DNA of 10,996 nucleotides, taken from a bacterium. GTDB lineage: Bacteria > CG2-30-53-67 > CG2-30-70-394. The translations under genes were made by a program, and so were the position numbers. This document shows positions 1 to 6,665 of this stretch, in pieces (positions within the stretch are counted from its first letter, which is position 1; each line of letters opens with the position of its first letter). Where the stretch lies: contig JAJRSX010000098.1 of NCBI GenBank assembly GCA_024278555.1, positions 1-10,996 of the forward strand, in the 5' to 3' direction. The notes beneath the pieces are model-generated. The model was given only the letters and a program-made list of their open reading frames with translations. It ran no database searches and was not told where the DNA came from.

Positions 1-9
1 CCTTTGCTT

Positions 10-79
10 GTGGGCTACGAGCCCGTGGTTAGCATTGAGCCAGGTGAGAACCTGAGCCCGCGAGGAGAGCGGCCTCCTC
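10..79. other. Candidate structured RNA or hairpin cluster at window edge
   Basis: Three perfect hairpins lie side by side. GGGCT (12-16) pairs with AGCCC (20-24) across ACG. CAGGT (41-45) pairs with ACCTG (50-54) across GAGA, a GNRA-type tetraloop. GAGGAG (62-67) pairs with CTCCTC (74-79) across six bases. An alternative long-range stem joins 10-16 to 55-61 (seven pairs, one G-U) and encloses the GAGA hairpin. No convincing protein is encoded here. It could be the 3' end of a structured RNA that starts before the window, a leader of the following operon, or chance in GC-rich DNA. The strand is undetermined because hairpins read on both strands. I could not match it to a known RNA family. Confidence 0.25.
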
Positions 80-163
80 ATCCCATCTCCGCGCGAGGCT
101 CCTTGACGATTGCGTGTCCCGCGCCTTTGCCAGCCCCGAGGGAAACCGTATCCTCTTGCGGCT

Positions 164-460
164 ATGCGCCTGCGATCTCTCTCTCTCCTGTCGTTCCTCC
201 TCCCTGCCCTCCTCGTCGCCTGCTCCGCCAAGCTCCCCGAGCCGGACAGCGCCGGGGCGCGCACCTACGTGCGCTACTGCTCGGTCAACGGCTGCCACAA
301 CGCCATCCCGCCGAAACAGGCGGGGGCGCGCTACTGGGACACGAAGCTGGAGATGATGCTCAAGCTGATCGCCAAGCACGGCGGCGCCCTCCCGAGCCCG
401 GCGGAGGTGGAGGAGATCCGCGCCTATCTCCACAAACACGCGATGCACTTCAACGGCTGA
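164..460 (+). CDS. Small c-type cytochrome-like lipoprotein with CX4CH motif
   Basis: A 98-residue exported protein. Residues 1-20 form a lipoprotein signal: basic MRLR, a hydrophobic stretch, then lipobox L17-V18-A19-C20. The mature part carries C39-S-V-N-G-C44-H45, a haem c-type attachment motif with four rather than two residues between the cysteines. It is followed by an amphipathic segment with M64 and M65 (M93 lies near the end) and the ending [16 protein letters not shown], which resembles small class I cytochromes ending in a P-S/T-x-E-E-x-x-x-I-x-x-Y-L helix. The likely role is membrane-tethered periplasmic electron transfer. The ATG at 164 is chosen because it places the signal peptide at the N-terminus; an in-frame ATT at 110 would add 18 non-hydrophobic residues. 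No strong Shine-Dalgarno is seen (GAGGGAA lies about 20 nt upstream). hemB follows after 16 nt, fitting a haem theme. Haem binding is inferred, not shown. Confidence 0.72.
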   Translation: MRLRSLSLLSFLLPALLVACSAKLPEPDSAGARTYVRYCSVNGCHNAIPPKQAGARYWDTKLEMMLKLIAKHGGALPSPAEVEEIRAYLHKHAMHFNG

Positions 461-465
461 GCCGC

Positions 466-471
466 GAGGAG
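466..471 (+). promoter_or_regulatory. Ribosome binding site of hemB
   Basis: GAGGAG lies five bases before the ATG at 477. This supports that start and independent initiation of hemB within the operon. Confidence 0.7.
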
Positions 472-476
472 CCCCC

Positions 477-1451
477 ATGTACTTCCCGATTACCCGCGGC
501 CGCCGCCTGCGCCGCACCGCCTCCCTCCGGCGGATGGTCCGTGAGACCCGCCTCTCCGTGGACGACCTCATCTATCCGATGTTCTCCACCGTCGGCAAGG
601 GGGTGAAGAGGCCCATCGCCTCCATGCCGGGGATCTTCCAGCAGTCGGTGGACCACATCGTCAAGGAGGCGAAGGAGGTCCACGGACTCGGCATCCCGGC
701 GGTGATCCTCTTCGGCATCCCCGACCACAAGGACGCCACCGGCTCGGGGGCGATCGCCGCCGACGGGATCATCCAGACGACGATCCGCGCCATCAAGGAT
801 GCGGTCCCCGAGCTGACGGTGATCACCGATGTCTGCCTCTGTGAGTACACCTCCCACGGCCACTGCGGGATCCTCAAGGGTGAGGAGGTGGACAACGACG
901 CCACCCTGCCGGTGCTGGTGGAGGAGGCCCTCTCCCACGCCGAGGCGGGGGCCGACATGGTGGCACCTTCGGACATGATGGACGGCCGCGTCGGCGCCAT
1001 CCGCGAGGCCCTCGACGAGGCTGACTACGGCCACCTCCCGATCATGGCCTATGCGGTGAAATACGCCTCCGCCTTCTACGGCCCCTTCCGCGAGGCGGCC
1101 GAGTCGACCCCCGCCTTCGGCGACCGGCGTGGCTACCAGATGGACCCGGCGAACGGCCGCGAGGGGCTGATCGAGGCGGCCATGGACGTGGAGGAGGGGG
1201 CCGACATCATCATGGTCAAGCCGGCGATGCCGTACCTCGACGTCCTGCGCACCCTGCGTGACGAGCTCGACCAGCCCCTCGCCGCCTACCAGGTAAGCGG
1301 CGAGTACTCGATGCTCAAGGGGGCGATCGAGCGTGGCTGGTTCGACGAGGAGCGGGTGGTGATGGAGTCCCTCACCGCCATCCGCCGCGCCGGCGCCGAC
1401 CTGATCCTCACCTACTTCGCAAAGGATGCAGCGCGATGGCTAAACGGCTGA
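477..1451 (+). CDS. hemB: Delta-aminolevulinic acid dehydratase (porphobilinogen synthase)
   Basis: A 324-residue enzyme, full length for the family, condensing two 5-aminolevulinate molecules into porphobilinogen, the second shared step of tetrapyrrole synthesis in the cytoplasm. The active-site lysines are visible: K195 in [13 protein letters not shown] and K248 in [11 protein letters not shown], the Schiff-base lysine. The catalytic zinc triad is intact as C120, C122 and C130 in [14 protein letters not shown], so this is the zinc-dependent form rather than the aspartate-rich magnesium form. Other family blocks present are [19 protein letters not shown] and [10 protein letters not shown]. 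The start is supported by GAGGAG at 466-471. It follows the cytochrome-like lipoprotein by 16 nt, and its last 16 nt overlap the next gene, so the three are probably co-transcribed. The context suggests haem supply tied to cytochrome c production. Confidence 0.97.
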   Translation: MYFPITRGRRLRRTASLRRMVRETRLSVDDLIYPMFSTVGKGVKRPIASMPGIFQQSVDHIVKEAKEVHGLGIPAVILFGIPDHKDATGSGAIAADGIIQTTIRAIKDAVPELTVITDVCLCEYTSHGHCGILKGEEVDNDATLPVLVEEALSHAEAGADMVAPSDMMDGRVGAIREALDEADYGHLPIMAYAVKYASAFYGPFREAAESTPAFGDRRGYQMDPANGREGLIEAAMDVEEGADIIMVKPAMPYLDVLRTLRDELDQPLAAYQVSGEYSMLKGAIERGWFDEERVVMESLTAIRRAGADLILTYFAKDAARWLNG

Positions 1452-2920
1452 GCAGGCCCCACTCCCGCGCGCGTGTGGCGGCTGCCACCCTGGCGGCGCT
1501 CCTCACCCTCCTCCTGCCGGCCGTCGCGCCGGCGGTGTCGTTGCCCCTGGAGGTCGAGGCGCAGGCCACCGACCTGTCGCCCGCCCAGCAGGAGGCCCTC
1601 AGCCAGTTCCTCAACGGGGAGAACTGCCCGTGCGGCTGCAACAAGGGGACACTCGCCAACTGCATCGCCAAGGACAGGAGCTGCTCCATCTCCCGCGGTT
1701 TTGCCCGCCAGGCGATCGCCGAGCTGCGCACCGGCAAGCCGATCGTCGCCGCGCGCAACGGCGTGGCGGGATACAAGAAGAGGGCCAAGCAGCAGCCCAA
1801 ACGGCTGCACCTCGACCCGAACAAGCGGTACGAGGTCAAGGTGGGTGACGCGCCGACCCTCGGCCCGGACGCCGCCCCGGTCACCGTCATCGCCTACCTC
1901 GACTACCAGTGCCCCTACTGCCGACGCGCCTGGCCGACCCTGGAGAAACTGCAAAAGTCGTTCCCCGACAAGGTGCGGCTGGTAGTCAAACAGCACGCCC
2001 TCCCCTTCCACAAGCAGGCCCGCACCGCCTCCCGCGCCGCCCTGGCGGCCGCCGAGCAGGGCCATTTCTGGGAGTACCAGGCGGCTCTCTTCAGGAAGGG
2101 GCAGAAGATCGACCGGGACAGCCTCATCGCCCTCGCCGGGGAGCTGAAGCTCGACGTGGACAGGTTCACCAAGGCGATCGACTCGACCCGCTTCGACGCC
2201 CAGATCGACGGCGAAGGGGCCGAGGCGGTGCGCCTCGGGGCCACCGGCACCCCCACCACCTTCATCAACGGCAAGCCCCTGGTGGGTGCCCAGCCGTACG
2301 CCTACTTCGAGTATCAGGTACGCCTGGCGCTCGGGGAGAACCCGAAGCCGCCGCCACCGCGCAAGCGCAAGGCGCGTGGTCCGAAGGTCGACCCGAACAA
2401 GCGGTACGACATCAAGGTGGGCGAGGCGCCGGTGCAGGGGCCGGCCTCGGCACCGGTCACCGTGGTCACCTATCAGGACGCCCAGTGTCCCTACTGCCGG
2501 CGGGTCTGGCCGACCCTCAAGGAGCTTCGCGAGAAGTTTCCCGACCAGGTGCGGATCTCCATCAAGCAGCACCCGCTGCCCTTCCACAAGCAGGCACGCA
2601 TCGCCTCGCGCGCCGAGCTCGCCGCCCAGGAGCAGGGCAAGTACTGGGAGTACAAGGATCGCCTGATGGCCAATGGTCAGCGTCTCGATCGCGACAGCCT
2701 CATCGCCCTGGCGAAGGAGGTCGGCCTCGACGTGGACAAGTTCACCGCGGCGCTCGACTCCGACCGCTTCGACAAGCGGATCGACGCCGAGTCCCAGGAG
2801 GCCATGAAGATCGGCGCCACCGGCACCCCGGCAAGCTTCGTCAACGGCCGCTACCTGCGCGGCGCCCAGCCGTACGCCAACTTCGAGAAGGCGGTGAAGG
2901 CGGCCCTGGAAAAGAAATAG
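1436..2920 (+). CDS. Secreted CPCGC (CcmH-like) plus tandem DsbA-like thioredoxin protein
   Basis: A 494-residue exported thiol-disulfide protein. Residues 1-35 or so are a Sec-type signal (basic [13 protein letters not shown], then an Ala/Leu core). Residues 45-120 hold a cysteine cluster, C64-P-C66-G-C68 with C76 and C83, followed by a helix ending near ELRTGKP; this pattern recalls CcmH-type cytochrome c maturation proteins. Two DsbA-like domains (Thioredoxin_4 type) follow: CPYC at 159-162 with cis-proline P273, and CPYC at 351-354 with cis-proline P465. Each is introduced by DPNKRY and contains [11 protein letters not shown] and GATGTP. The domains are collinear at a constant 192-residue offset. 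Likely role: periplasmic oxidation, reduction or isomerisation of cysteines, possibly on apocytochromes. The ATG at 1436 overlaps hemB by 16 nt, with AAAGGA about 10 nt upstream. It could instead be a general disulfide oxidase; no DsbB or DsbD partner is seen. Confidence 0.88.
   Translation: MAKRLSRPHSRARVAAATLAALLTLLLPAVAPAVSLPLEVEAQATDLSPAQQEALSQFLNGENCPCGCNKGTLANCIAKDRSCSISRGFARQAIAELRTGKPIVAARNGVAGYKKRAKQQPKRLHLDPNKRYEVKVGDAPTLGPDAAPVTVIAYLDYQCPYCRRAWPTLEKLQKSFPDKVRLVVKQHALPFHKQARTASRAALAAAEQGHFWEYQAALFRKGQKIDRDSLIALAGELKLDVDRFTKAIDSTRFDAQIDGEGAEAVRLGATGTPTTFINGKPLVGAQPYAYFEYQVRLALGENPKPPPPRKRKARGPKVDPNKRYDIKVGEAPVQGPASAPVTVVTYQDAQCPYCRRVWPTLKELREKFPDQVRISIKQHPLPFHKQARIASRAELAAQEQGKYWEYKDRLMANGQRLDRDSLIALAKEVGLDVDKFTAALDSDRFDKRIDAESQEAMKIGATGTPASFVNGRYLRGAQPYANFEKAVKAALEKK
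1811..2917 (+). repeat. Intragenic tandem duplication of the DsbA-like domain
   Basis: The segment from 1811 to about 2335 is repeated from 2387 to 2917 at a constant spacing of 576 nt (192 codons). The copies align without gaps from the DPNKRY lead-in through CPYC, the KQH...LPFHKQAR block and GATGTP to the C-terminal helix. The first 22 nt after the opening base are identical at DNA level. By eye, well over half of residues match between copies, so the duplication is fairly recent or held together by selection. The linker between copies is Pro/Lys/Arg-rich (residues about 303-315). Confidence 0.9.
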
Positions 2921-3000
2921 GGAAGCGCCGCGGTCGCAGCGCAAAGGGTAGGAGCGAGCTCCCCCTCGCGAGCCGCACCACAGGCGCGGCCGGCCCCCAC

Positions 3001-3024
3001 CCGACGATTGTGATGTCTCGTCGG
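3001..3024. terminator. Possible bidirectional terminator hairpin
   Basis: CCGACGA (3001-3007) and TCGTCGG (3018-3024) form a perfect 7-bp inverted repeat around a 10-base loop. It sits in the 117-nt gap between two converging genes (stops at 2920 on + and 3038 on -), where a shared terminator is expected. No run of T follows on either strand, so if it terminates it is not a textbook intrinsic terminator. Confidence 0.35.
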
Positions 3025-3037
3025 CGGGAGTCGGCTC

Positions 3038-4516
3038 TTACCGGTCGGCGACCAACGCCCCGGCCACCGCCGCCATCAGCGCCTTGCGGTCGAAGGGCTT
3101 GGCGAGGAAGCCCTGGACCGCCTGGGCCCAGGCGGCATTGGTGACCGACTGCTCGCTGTAGCCGCTGGTGATCACCACCGGCAGCTCCGGGAGGAAGCGA
3201 CGCAGGGCCGCCACCACCTGCGGGCCACGCTTGCCCGGCATGGTGAGGTCGAGGAGGACGAGGTCGATCTCGTCGCCCCGCCGGCGGAGGAGCTCCAGGG
3301 CCGCGTCGCCGCTGTCGGCGGTCACCACGGTGTAGCCGCCGCGGTTGAGGAAGCGCTCGGCAACCATCCGCACCAGCGGCTCGTCGTCGACCACCAGGAT
3401 GGTCCCGCCCCCCGCCTCGCCCGCCGCCGCCTCCACCGGTCCTCCCCCACGCGCAACCTCCACCTCGGCGCGGCCCTCCAGGGGCAGGTGGATCTCGAAG
3501 AGGGTCCCCTCGCCAGGGGTCGACTCGACGCGCATCTCGCCCCCCGCGGCGAGGACGATCTCGCGACACATGGCCAGCCCGAGGCCGGTGCCGCGACCGA
3601 CCCCCTTGGTGGTGAAGAAGGGGTCGAAGATGCGTTGCTTTACCTCATCGGTCATCCCCATGCCGGTGTCCCGGACACGCAGGGTGGCGCGGCTGCCGTG
3701 GACGCGCACCGTCAACTCCAGGGTGCCGCCGGCGGGCATGGCGTCGCGGGCGTTGCAGCAGAGATTCATCACCACCTGCTGTACCCGGCCCGGTGGCAGG
3801 GGGACGCCCACCGCTTGATCCCGCAGGTCGGTGCGCACCTCAATCCGTGGGTCGAGGGTGTGGCGCAAGAGCGCGGCGATCGACTCGACGCAGCCGCACA
3901 GGTCCGCATCTCCCACCCCCTCCGGGTCGTCACGGGTGTAGGCGAGGATCTGCCCGGCAAGCCCCGAGGCGGCACGGGCGGCGCCCTCCAGACGGGAGAC
4001 CATCCGAACCTCCTCCCCGTCGTCGGGAAGCGTCTCCTTGAGGAGGCCGGCGATCCCGAGGATGCCGGTGAGATAGTTATTGAAGTCGTGGGCGACTCCG
4101 GCGGCGACGCCGCCCAGCCCCTGCAGCCGCTCGCTGCGCAGGATGTCGTCCTCCATGTGGCGCTGGAGGGTCACGTCGGCAAAGACCGCCAAGACACCGC
4201 CGTTCCACCGGCGGCAGGTCATCCGGTACCAACGCGACCCACCCGCGGCACAGTCGTGGCGCAGGCAGGACTGGCGCACGGCGCCGTCGTCGAGGGTCGC
4301 CCGCACCGCCACCTCCCACCCCGTCGCCTCGCTCTCCGGGGTCGGCGGCAGACCGCGCGGGAACCATTCGGCGAATCGGCAGCTACACCACGGAAGCTGG
4401 AGGGCGGCGTCGAACCAGGCGATCGCCAACTCCGTGCCGTCACACACCGCCTCGAACAGCTCCAGATCGCGCGGGGAGAGGCATGGAGGATTGGAGGTGG
4501 GAGAGAGCGGCTTCAT
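3038..4516 (-). CDS. Hybrid sensor histidine kinase with C-terminal receiver domain
   Basis: A 492-residue soluble kinase with no membrane segment or signal peptide. Residues about 15-120 are PAS-like, with a PAC-like ending before VFADVTLQRHMEDD. The HisKA H-box is VAHDFNNYL with phospho-acceptor H143, of the HDFNN (NtrB/HPK4-like) type. The HATPase domain has an N-box with N251 and N255 (NLCCNARDAM), G1 DTGMGM (283-288), F-box FDPFFTTK and G2 GRGTGLGLA. A linker of about 25 residues leads to a receiver with acidic pair D377/D378, phospho-acceptor D423 (LLDLTMPG), S451 and K473. No output domain follows, so phosphate must pass to another protein. The ATG at 4516 is preferred over an in-frame GTG at 4570, which would add 18 residues; neither has a good ribosome site. 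The gene is divergent from the HEAT/HD-GYP cluster, which it might regulate, and convergent with the redox operon. Confidence 0.93.
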   Translation of the reverse strand: MKPLSPTSNPPCLSPRDLELFEAVCDGTELAIAWFDAALQLPWCSCRFAEWFPRGLPPTPESEATGWEVAVRATLDDGAVRQSCLRHDCAAGGSRWYRMTCRRWNGGVLAVFADVTLQRHMEDDILRSERLQGLGGVAAGVAHDFNNYLTGILGIAGLLKETLPDDGEEVRMVSRLEGAARAASGLAGQILAYTRDDPEGVGDADLCGCVESIAALLRHTLDPRIEVRTDLRDQAVGVPLPPGRVQQVVMNLCCNARDAMPAGGTLELTVRVHGSRATLRVRDTGMGMTDEVKQRIFDPFFTTKGVGRGTGLGLAMCREIVLAAGGEMRVESTPGEGTLFEIHLPLEGRAEVEVARGGGPVEAAAGEAGGGTILVVDDEPLVRMVAERFLNRGGYTVVTADSGDAALELLRRRGDEIDLVLLDLTMPGKRGPQVVAALRRFLPELPVVITSGYSEQSVTNAAWAQAVQGFLAKPFDRKALMAAVAGALVADR

Positions 4517-4528
4517 CGTTGGCCAACG
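4517..4528. promoter_or_regulatory. Perfect 12-bp palindrome abutting the kinase start codon
   Basis: CGTTGGCCAACG reads the same on both strands and directly touches the ATG (4516-4514, minus strand) of the hybrid kinase. It occupies the place where a ribosome site would normally be and lies in the 136-nt divergent gap shared with the first HEAT gene. It could be an operator for a dimeric regulator or a start-site hairpin with a GGCC loop. No family assignment is possible from sequence alone. Confidence 0.3.
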
Positions 4529-4652
4529 GAGAGGTTCCAACCCGTTGAATCGGCAACCCACCGGCCGCACCTAACTAAGTTTGGACCCGGTTGGGGAGAT
4601 CGCGGAGGACGCCGATAGAGAGGGCTGCGCCCCCACCGGCGGACGTGGGCCC

Positions 4653-6665
4653 ATGGCGAACGACATCTCTCCCAACCCCGAGCTCACCCTCGCGACCACC
4701 CTGGAGCTGTGCCGACAGCTCCAGCGAACGGTGCGCGCCATCGCCCTCTACGGCGGTGACCACCCGGCAACGGGCCCGGCGGTGGAGGGGTTGGTAGTGC
4801 GCTACCGCGAGGTGGCGGCGATCGTCCACCTCGCCTTCGCCCCGGACCAGCTCATCGTTGACGGCCGGGAGACCGACCTCGACCCGTTCCTCACCTCCCT
4901 CACCAACCACCTGCATGCCCTCGGCGTTGCCCGAATGACCATCTCTCCCGGCGCGAAGGAGGACGAGGTGGCCGCCCTCGCCTACCACCTCGCCCGGCGC
5001 CCGGAGGAGGAGTTCGAGGAGCCGTGCCTGCCCCATTTCACCATGGAGGGGCTGGAGTACGTGGCCGTCGCCGCGAGTCGCAGCGCGGTGGCCGCCTCGG
5101 ACGCGGAGATTGCGGAACGCCAGCGGCAGCTCTGGCGGGCCCTAGCCACCGGCCGTCTCGGCGCCCACGAGGCCCTCGACAGCGAGGCCCAGGCCTTCGT
5201 CGAGGAGATGATGCGCCACAAGGGGAGCCTGCAGGAGCTGATCCGCACCCTCCCCGTCGACGACGCGGACCCCGCCGCCATCGACACCCCCCGTCTGCCC
5301 GGTAAGATGGTCGCCCGCCTCCTCCACCACCTGGACAGGGCGGGGCCTGGGGGGGCGGACCGCGACGGTATCGCCGCCAACATCGCCGCCCGCCTGATGG
5401 AGCTGGAGCCGGAGACGGTGGCCGACACCCTCGCCGACGAGGAGGCGCCGCAGGAGCTCATCGCCCGTGGCCTGGCACTGCAACCGAACGACGACCTCCT
5501 GGAGATGATGGCGGCGGTGGTCCGCGCCGAGGGGGCGGACTCCACCCGCATGAGCCACTGCATCGGCGCCTTCCTCTCCCCCGAGGCGCGTGCCTCCGGC
5601 CTCCTGCCGCAGGTCCGCCAGCGCCTCCACAACGCCGCCGAGGCGGGGGACGGCGAGCACCTCGCGGTGTGGCAGCGGGTCGAGGAGATCGCCCTGGAAC
5701 AGAGCGGCAAGCGGTACATGTCGAGCGCCTATGAGGAGCAGCTCGACGACTTCGCCGTCGCCCACTTTCCCAACATCTCCCGGTACCAGGACGACGACCG
5801 CCTCGACGCCGAGCGTCTCGCCACCCTGGAGCCCGACGCCCTGGCAGCCGACCACACCCACCTCCTCCTCGACCTCCTCGCCGACGAGACAAACCCGGAC
5901 GCCTTCCGGGAGGTGGTCGCGGCCCTCGGTGGGCGGCTGACGCGGGCGGTGGAGGAGCAGGACTTCGACCTCGCGACCCTCATCTCCGCCGATTTGAAGC
6001 ACCATTGCAGGACCGATAGCCCGCGGCCGGAGGGGTTCAAGCAGATGATTCGCCAACAACTCGGCGCCATTGGCGTGGAGGAGATGGTCGACCGCGCCCT
6101 CGGCGAGGTGCGCAACGTGGAGGCGGCGTGGTCGGAGACCTTTCACGCCTTCCTGTCGATCTTCGAGCGCGTCATCGCCCCCCACCTTCTCGACCGCCTG
6201 CGGGAAGAGGAGGACCGCCGGGTCCGCCGCACGATCATGGCGACCCTCGCCCGCTTTGCCGCGGATCTGGTCCCGGAGCTCATCCGCCGCCTCGACCGGG
6301 CGCCGTGGTTCTACGCCCGCAACCTGGTCCACCTCCTCGGAGAGTCCGGCTCCGAAGAGGCGGTTCGCCCCCTCACCCTCGCCCTCGGCCACGCCGACGC
6401 ACGGGTCGCCAAGGAGGCGATCGTCGCCCTGCGGGAGATCAACTCGCCACGCGCCCTCCCCTTCGTGATCAAGGCCCTCACCGTGGCCCGTGGTGGTGCC
6501 ACCGCCGACCACGACCGGGTCCGCGTCGAGGCGGCCCGCTATCTCGCCCACAACCGGTCGCCCGCCGCGATCGAGGCGCTCCGCAAGGGGGTCTTGAGCC
6601 AACGCCCGGCGGTGGCGGAGGCGTGTCGTCGGCTCCTCCACGACCAGCCCGGAGGCGACTCATGA
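4653..6665 (+). CDS. HEAT-repeat protein, module A (shares N-terminal domain with HD-GYP partner)
   Basis: A 670-residue soluble protein, mostly alpha-helical. Residues about 12-140 form an N-terminal domain with ALY33GGDH37PAT, then a DQLIVDG turn and GVARMTISPG; equivalents occur in the three following genes. The middle part (about 150-520) is helical and acidic, with LDSEAQAFVEEM conserved in the paralogue at 8189. The C-terminal part (about 530-665) is HEAT-like: RRTIMATLARF, then a W552-FYARNLVHLLGE block, ADARVAKEAIVAL, SPRALPFVIKAL and RVEAARYLA, each a short helix pair. The likely role is a protein-protein scaffold; no catalytic residues are recognised. The ATG at 4653 is chosen because an upstream TTG at 4581 adds 24 unlikely residues; no clear Shine-Dalgarno is present. 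Its TGA overlaps the next ATG (ATGA, 6662-6665), implying translational coupling. The exact function is unknown. Confidence 0.85.
   Translation: MANDISPNPELTLATTLELCRQLQRTVRAIALYGGDHPATGPAVEGLVVRYREVAAIVHLAFAPDQLIVDGRETDLDPFLTSLTNHLHALGVARMTISPGAKEDEVAALAYHLARRPEEEFEEPCLPHFTMEGLEYVAVAASRSAVAASDAEIAERQRQLWRALATGRLGAHEALDSEAQAFVEEMMRHKGSLQELIRTLPVDDADPAAIDTPRLPGKMVARLLHHLDRAGPGGADRDGIAANIAARLMELEPETVADTLADEEAPQELIARGLALQPNDDLLEMMAAVVRAEGADSTRMSHCIGAFLSPEARASGLLPQVRQRLHNAAEAGDGEHLAVWQRVEEIALEQSGKRYMSSAYEEQLDDFAVAHFPNISRYQDDDRLDAERLATLEPDALAADHTHLLLDLLADETNPDAFREVVAALGGRLTRAVEEQDFDLATLISADLKHHCRTDSPRPEGFKQMIRQQLGAIGVEEMVDRALGEVRNVEAAWSETFHAFLSIFERVIAPHLLDRLREEEDRRVRRTIMATLARFAADLVPELIRRLDRAPWFYARNLVHLLGESGSEEAVRPLTLALGHADARVAKEAIVALREINSPRALPFVIKALTVARGGATADHDRVRVEAARYLAHNRSPAAIEALRKGVLSQRPAVAEACRRLLHDQPGGDS
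6651..6655 (+). promoter_or_regulatory. Ribosome binding site of the module A HD-GYP gene
   Basis: GGAGG lies six bases before the ATG at 6662, inside the end of the HEAT gene. It decides the start and supports the overlapping ATGA arrangement. Confidence 0.75.

Noticed and set aside
37-58. Cobalamin riboswitch B12-box look-alike (GAGCCAGG...CCTGAGCC)
   Set aside because: The conserved AGACCTGCC core is interrupted by extra bases and the expected upstream elements are not seen in the visible part.
46-66. Thiamine pyrophosphate riboswitch fragment (GAGAACCTGA)
   Set aside because: The conserved continuation after ACCTGA (a GG-n-TAAT-n-CC-type block) is absent.
103-154. Sigma-70 promoter before the cytochrome gene (TTGACG at 103-108, or TTGCCA at 127-132 with TATCCT at 149-154)
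   Set aside because: The first has no -10 at proper spacing; the second is a weak match and would leave almost no leader. Not strong enough to annotate.
1-606. Open frame running from the window start through the cytochrome and into hemB
   Set aside because: Ser/Pro/Arg-rich with no motif; it conflicts with the lipoprotein and hemB frames, both strongly supported.
1412-2944. A 510-codon minus-strand open frame opposite the DsbA-like gene
   Set aside because: It repeats the duplication of the opposite strand and has no recognisable domain, whereas the plus strand has a signal peptide and two CPYC domains.
5142-6641. A 499-codon minus-strand open frame
   Set aside because: Antisense shadow of the first HEAT gene, with composition typical of GC-rich complement and no start context.
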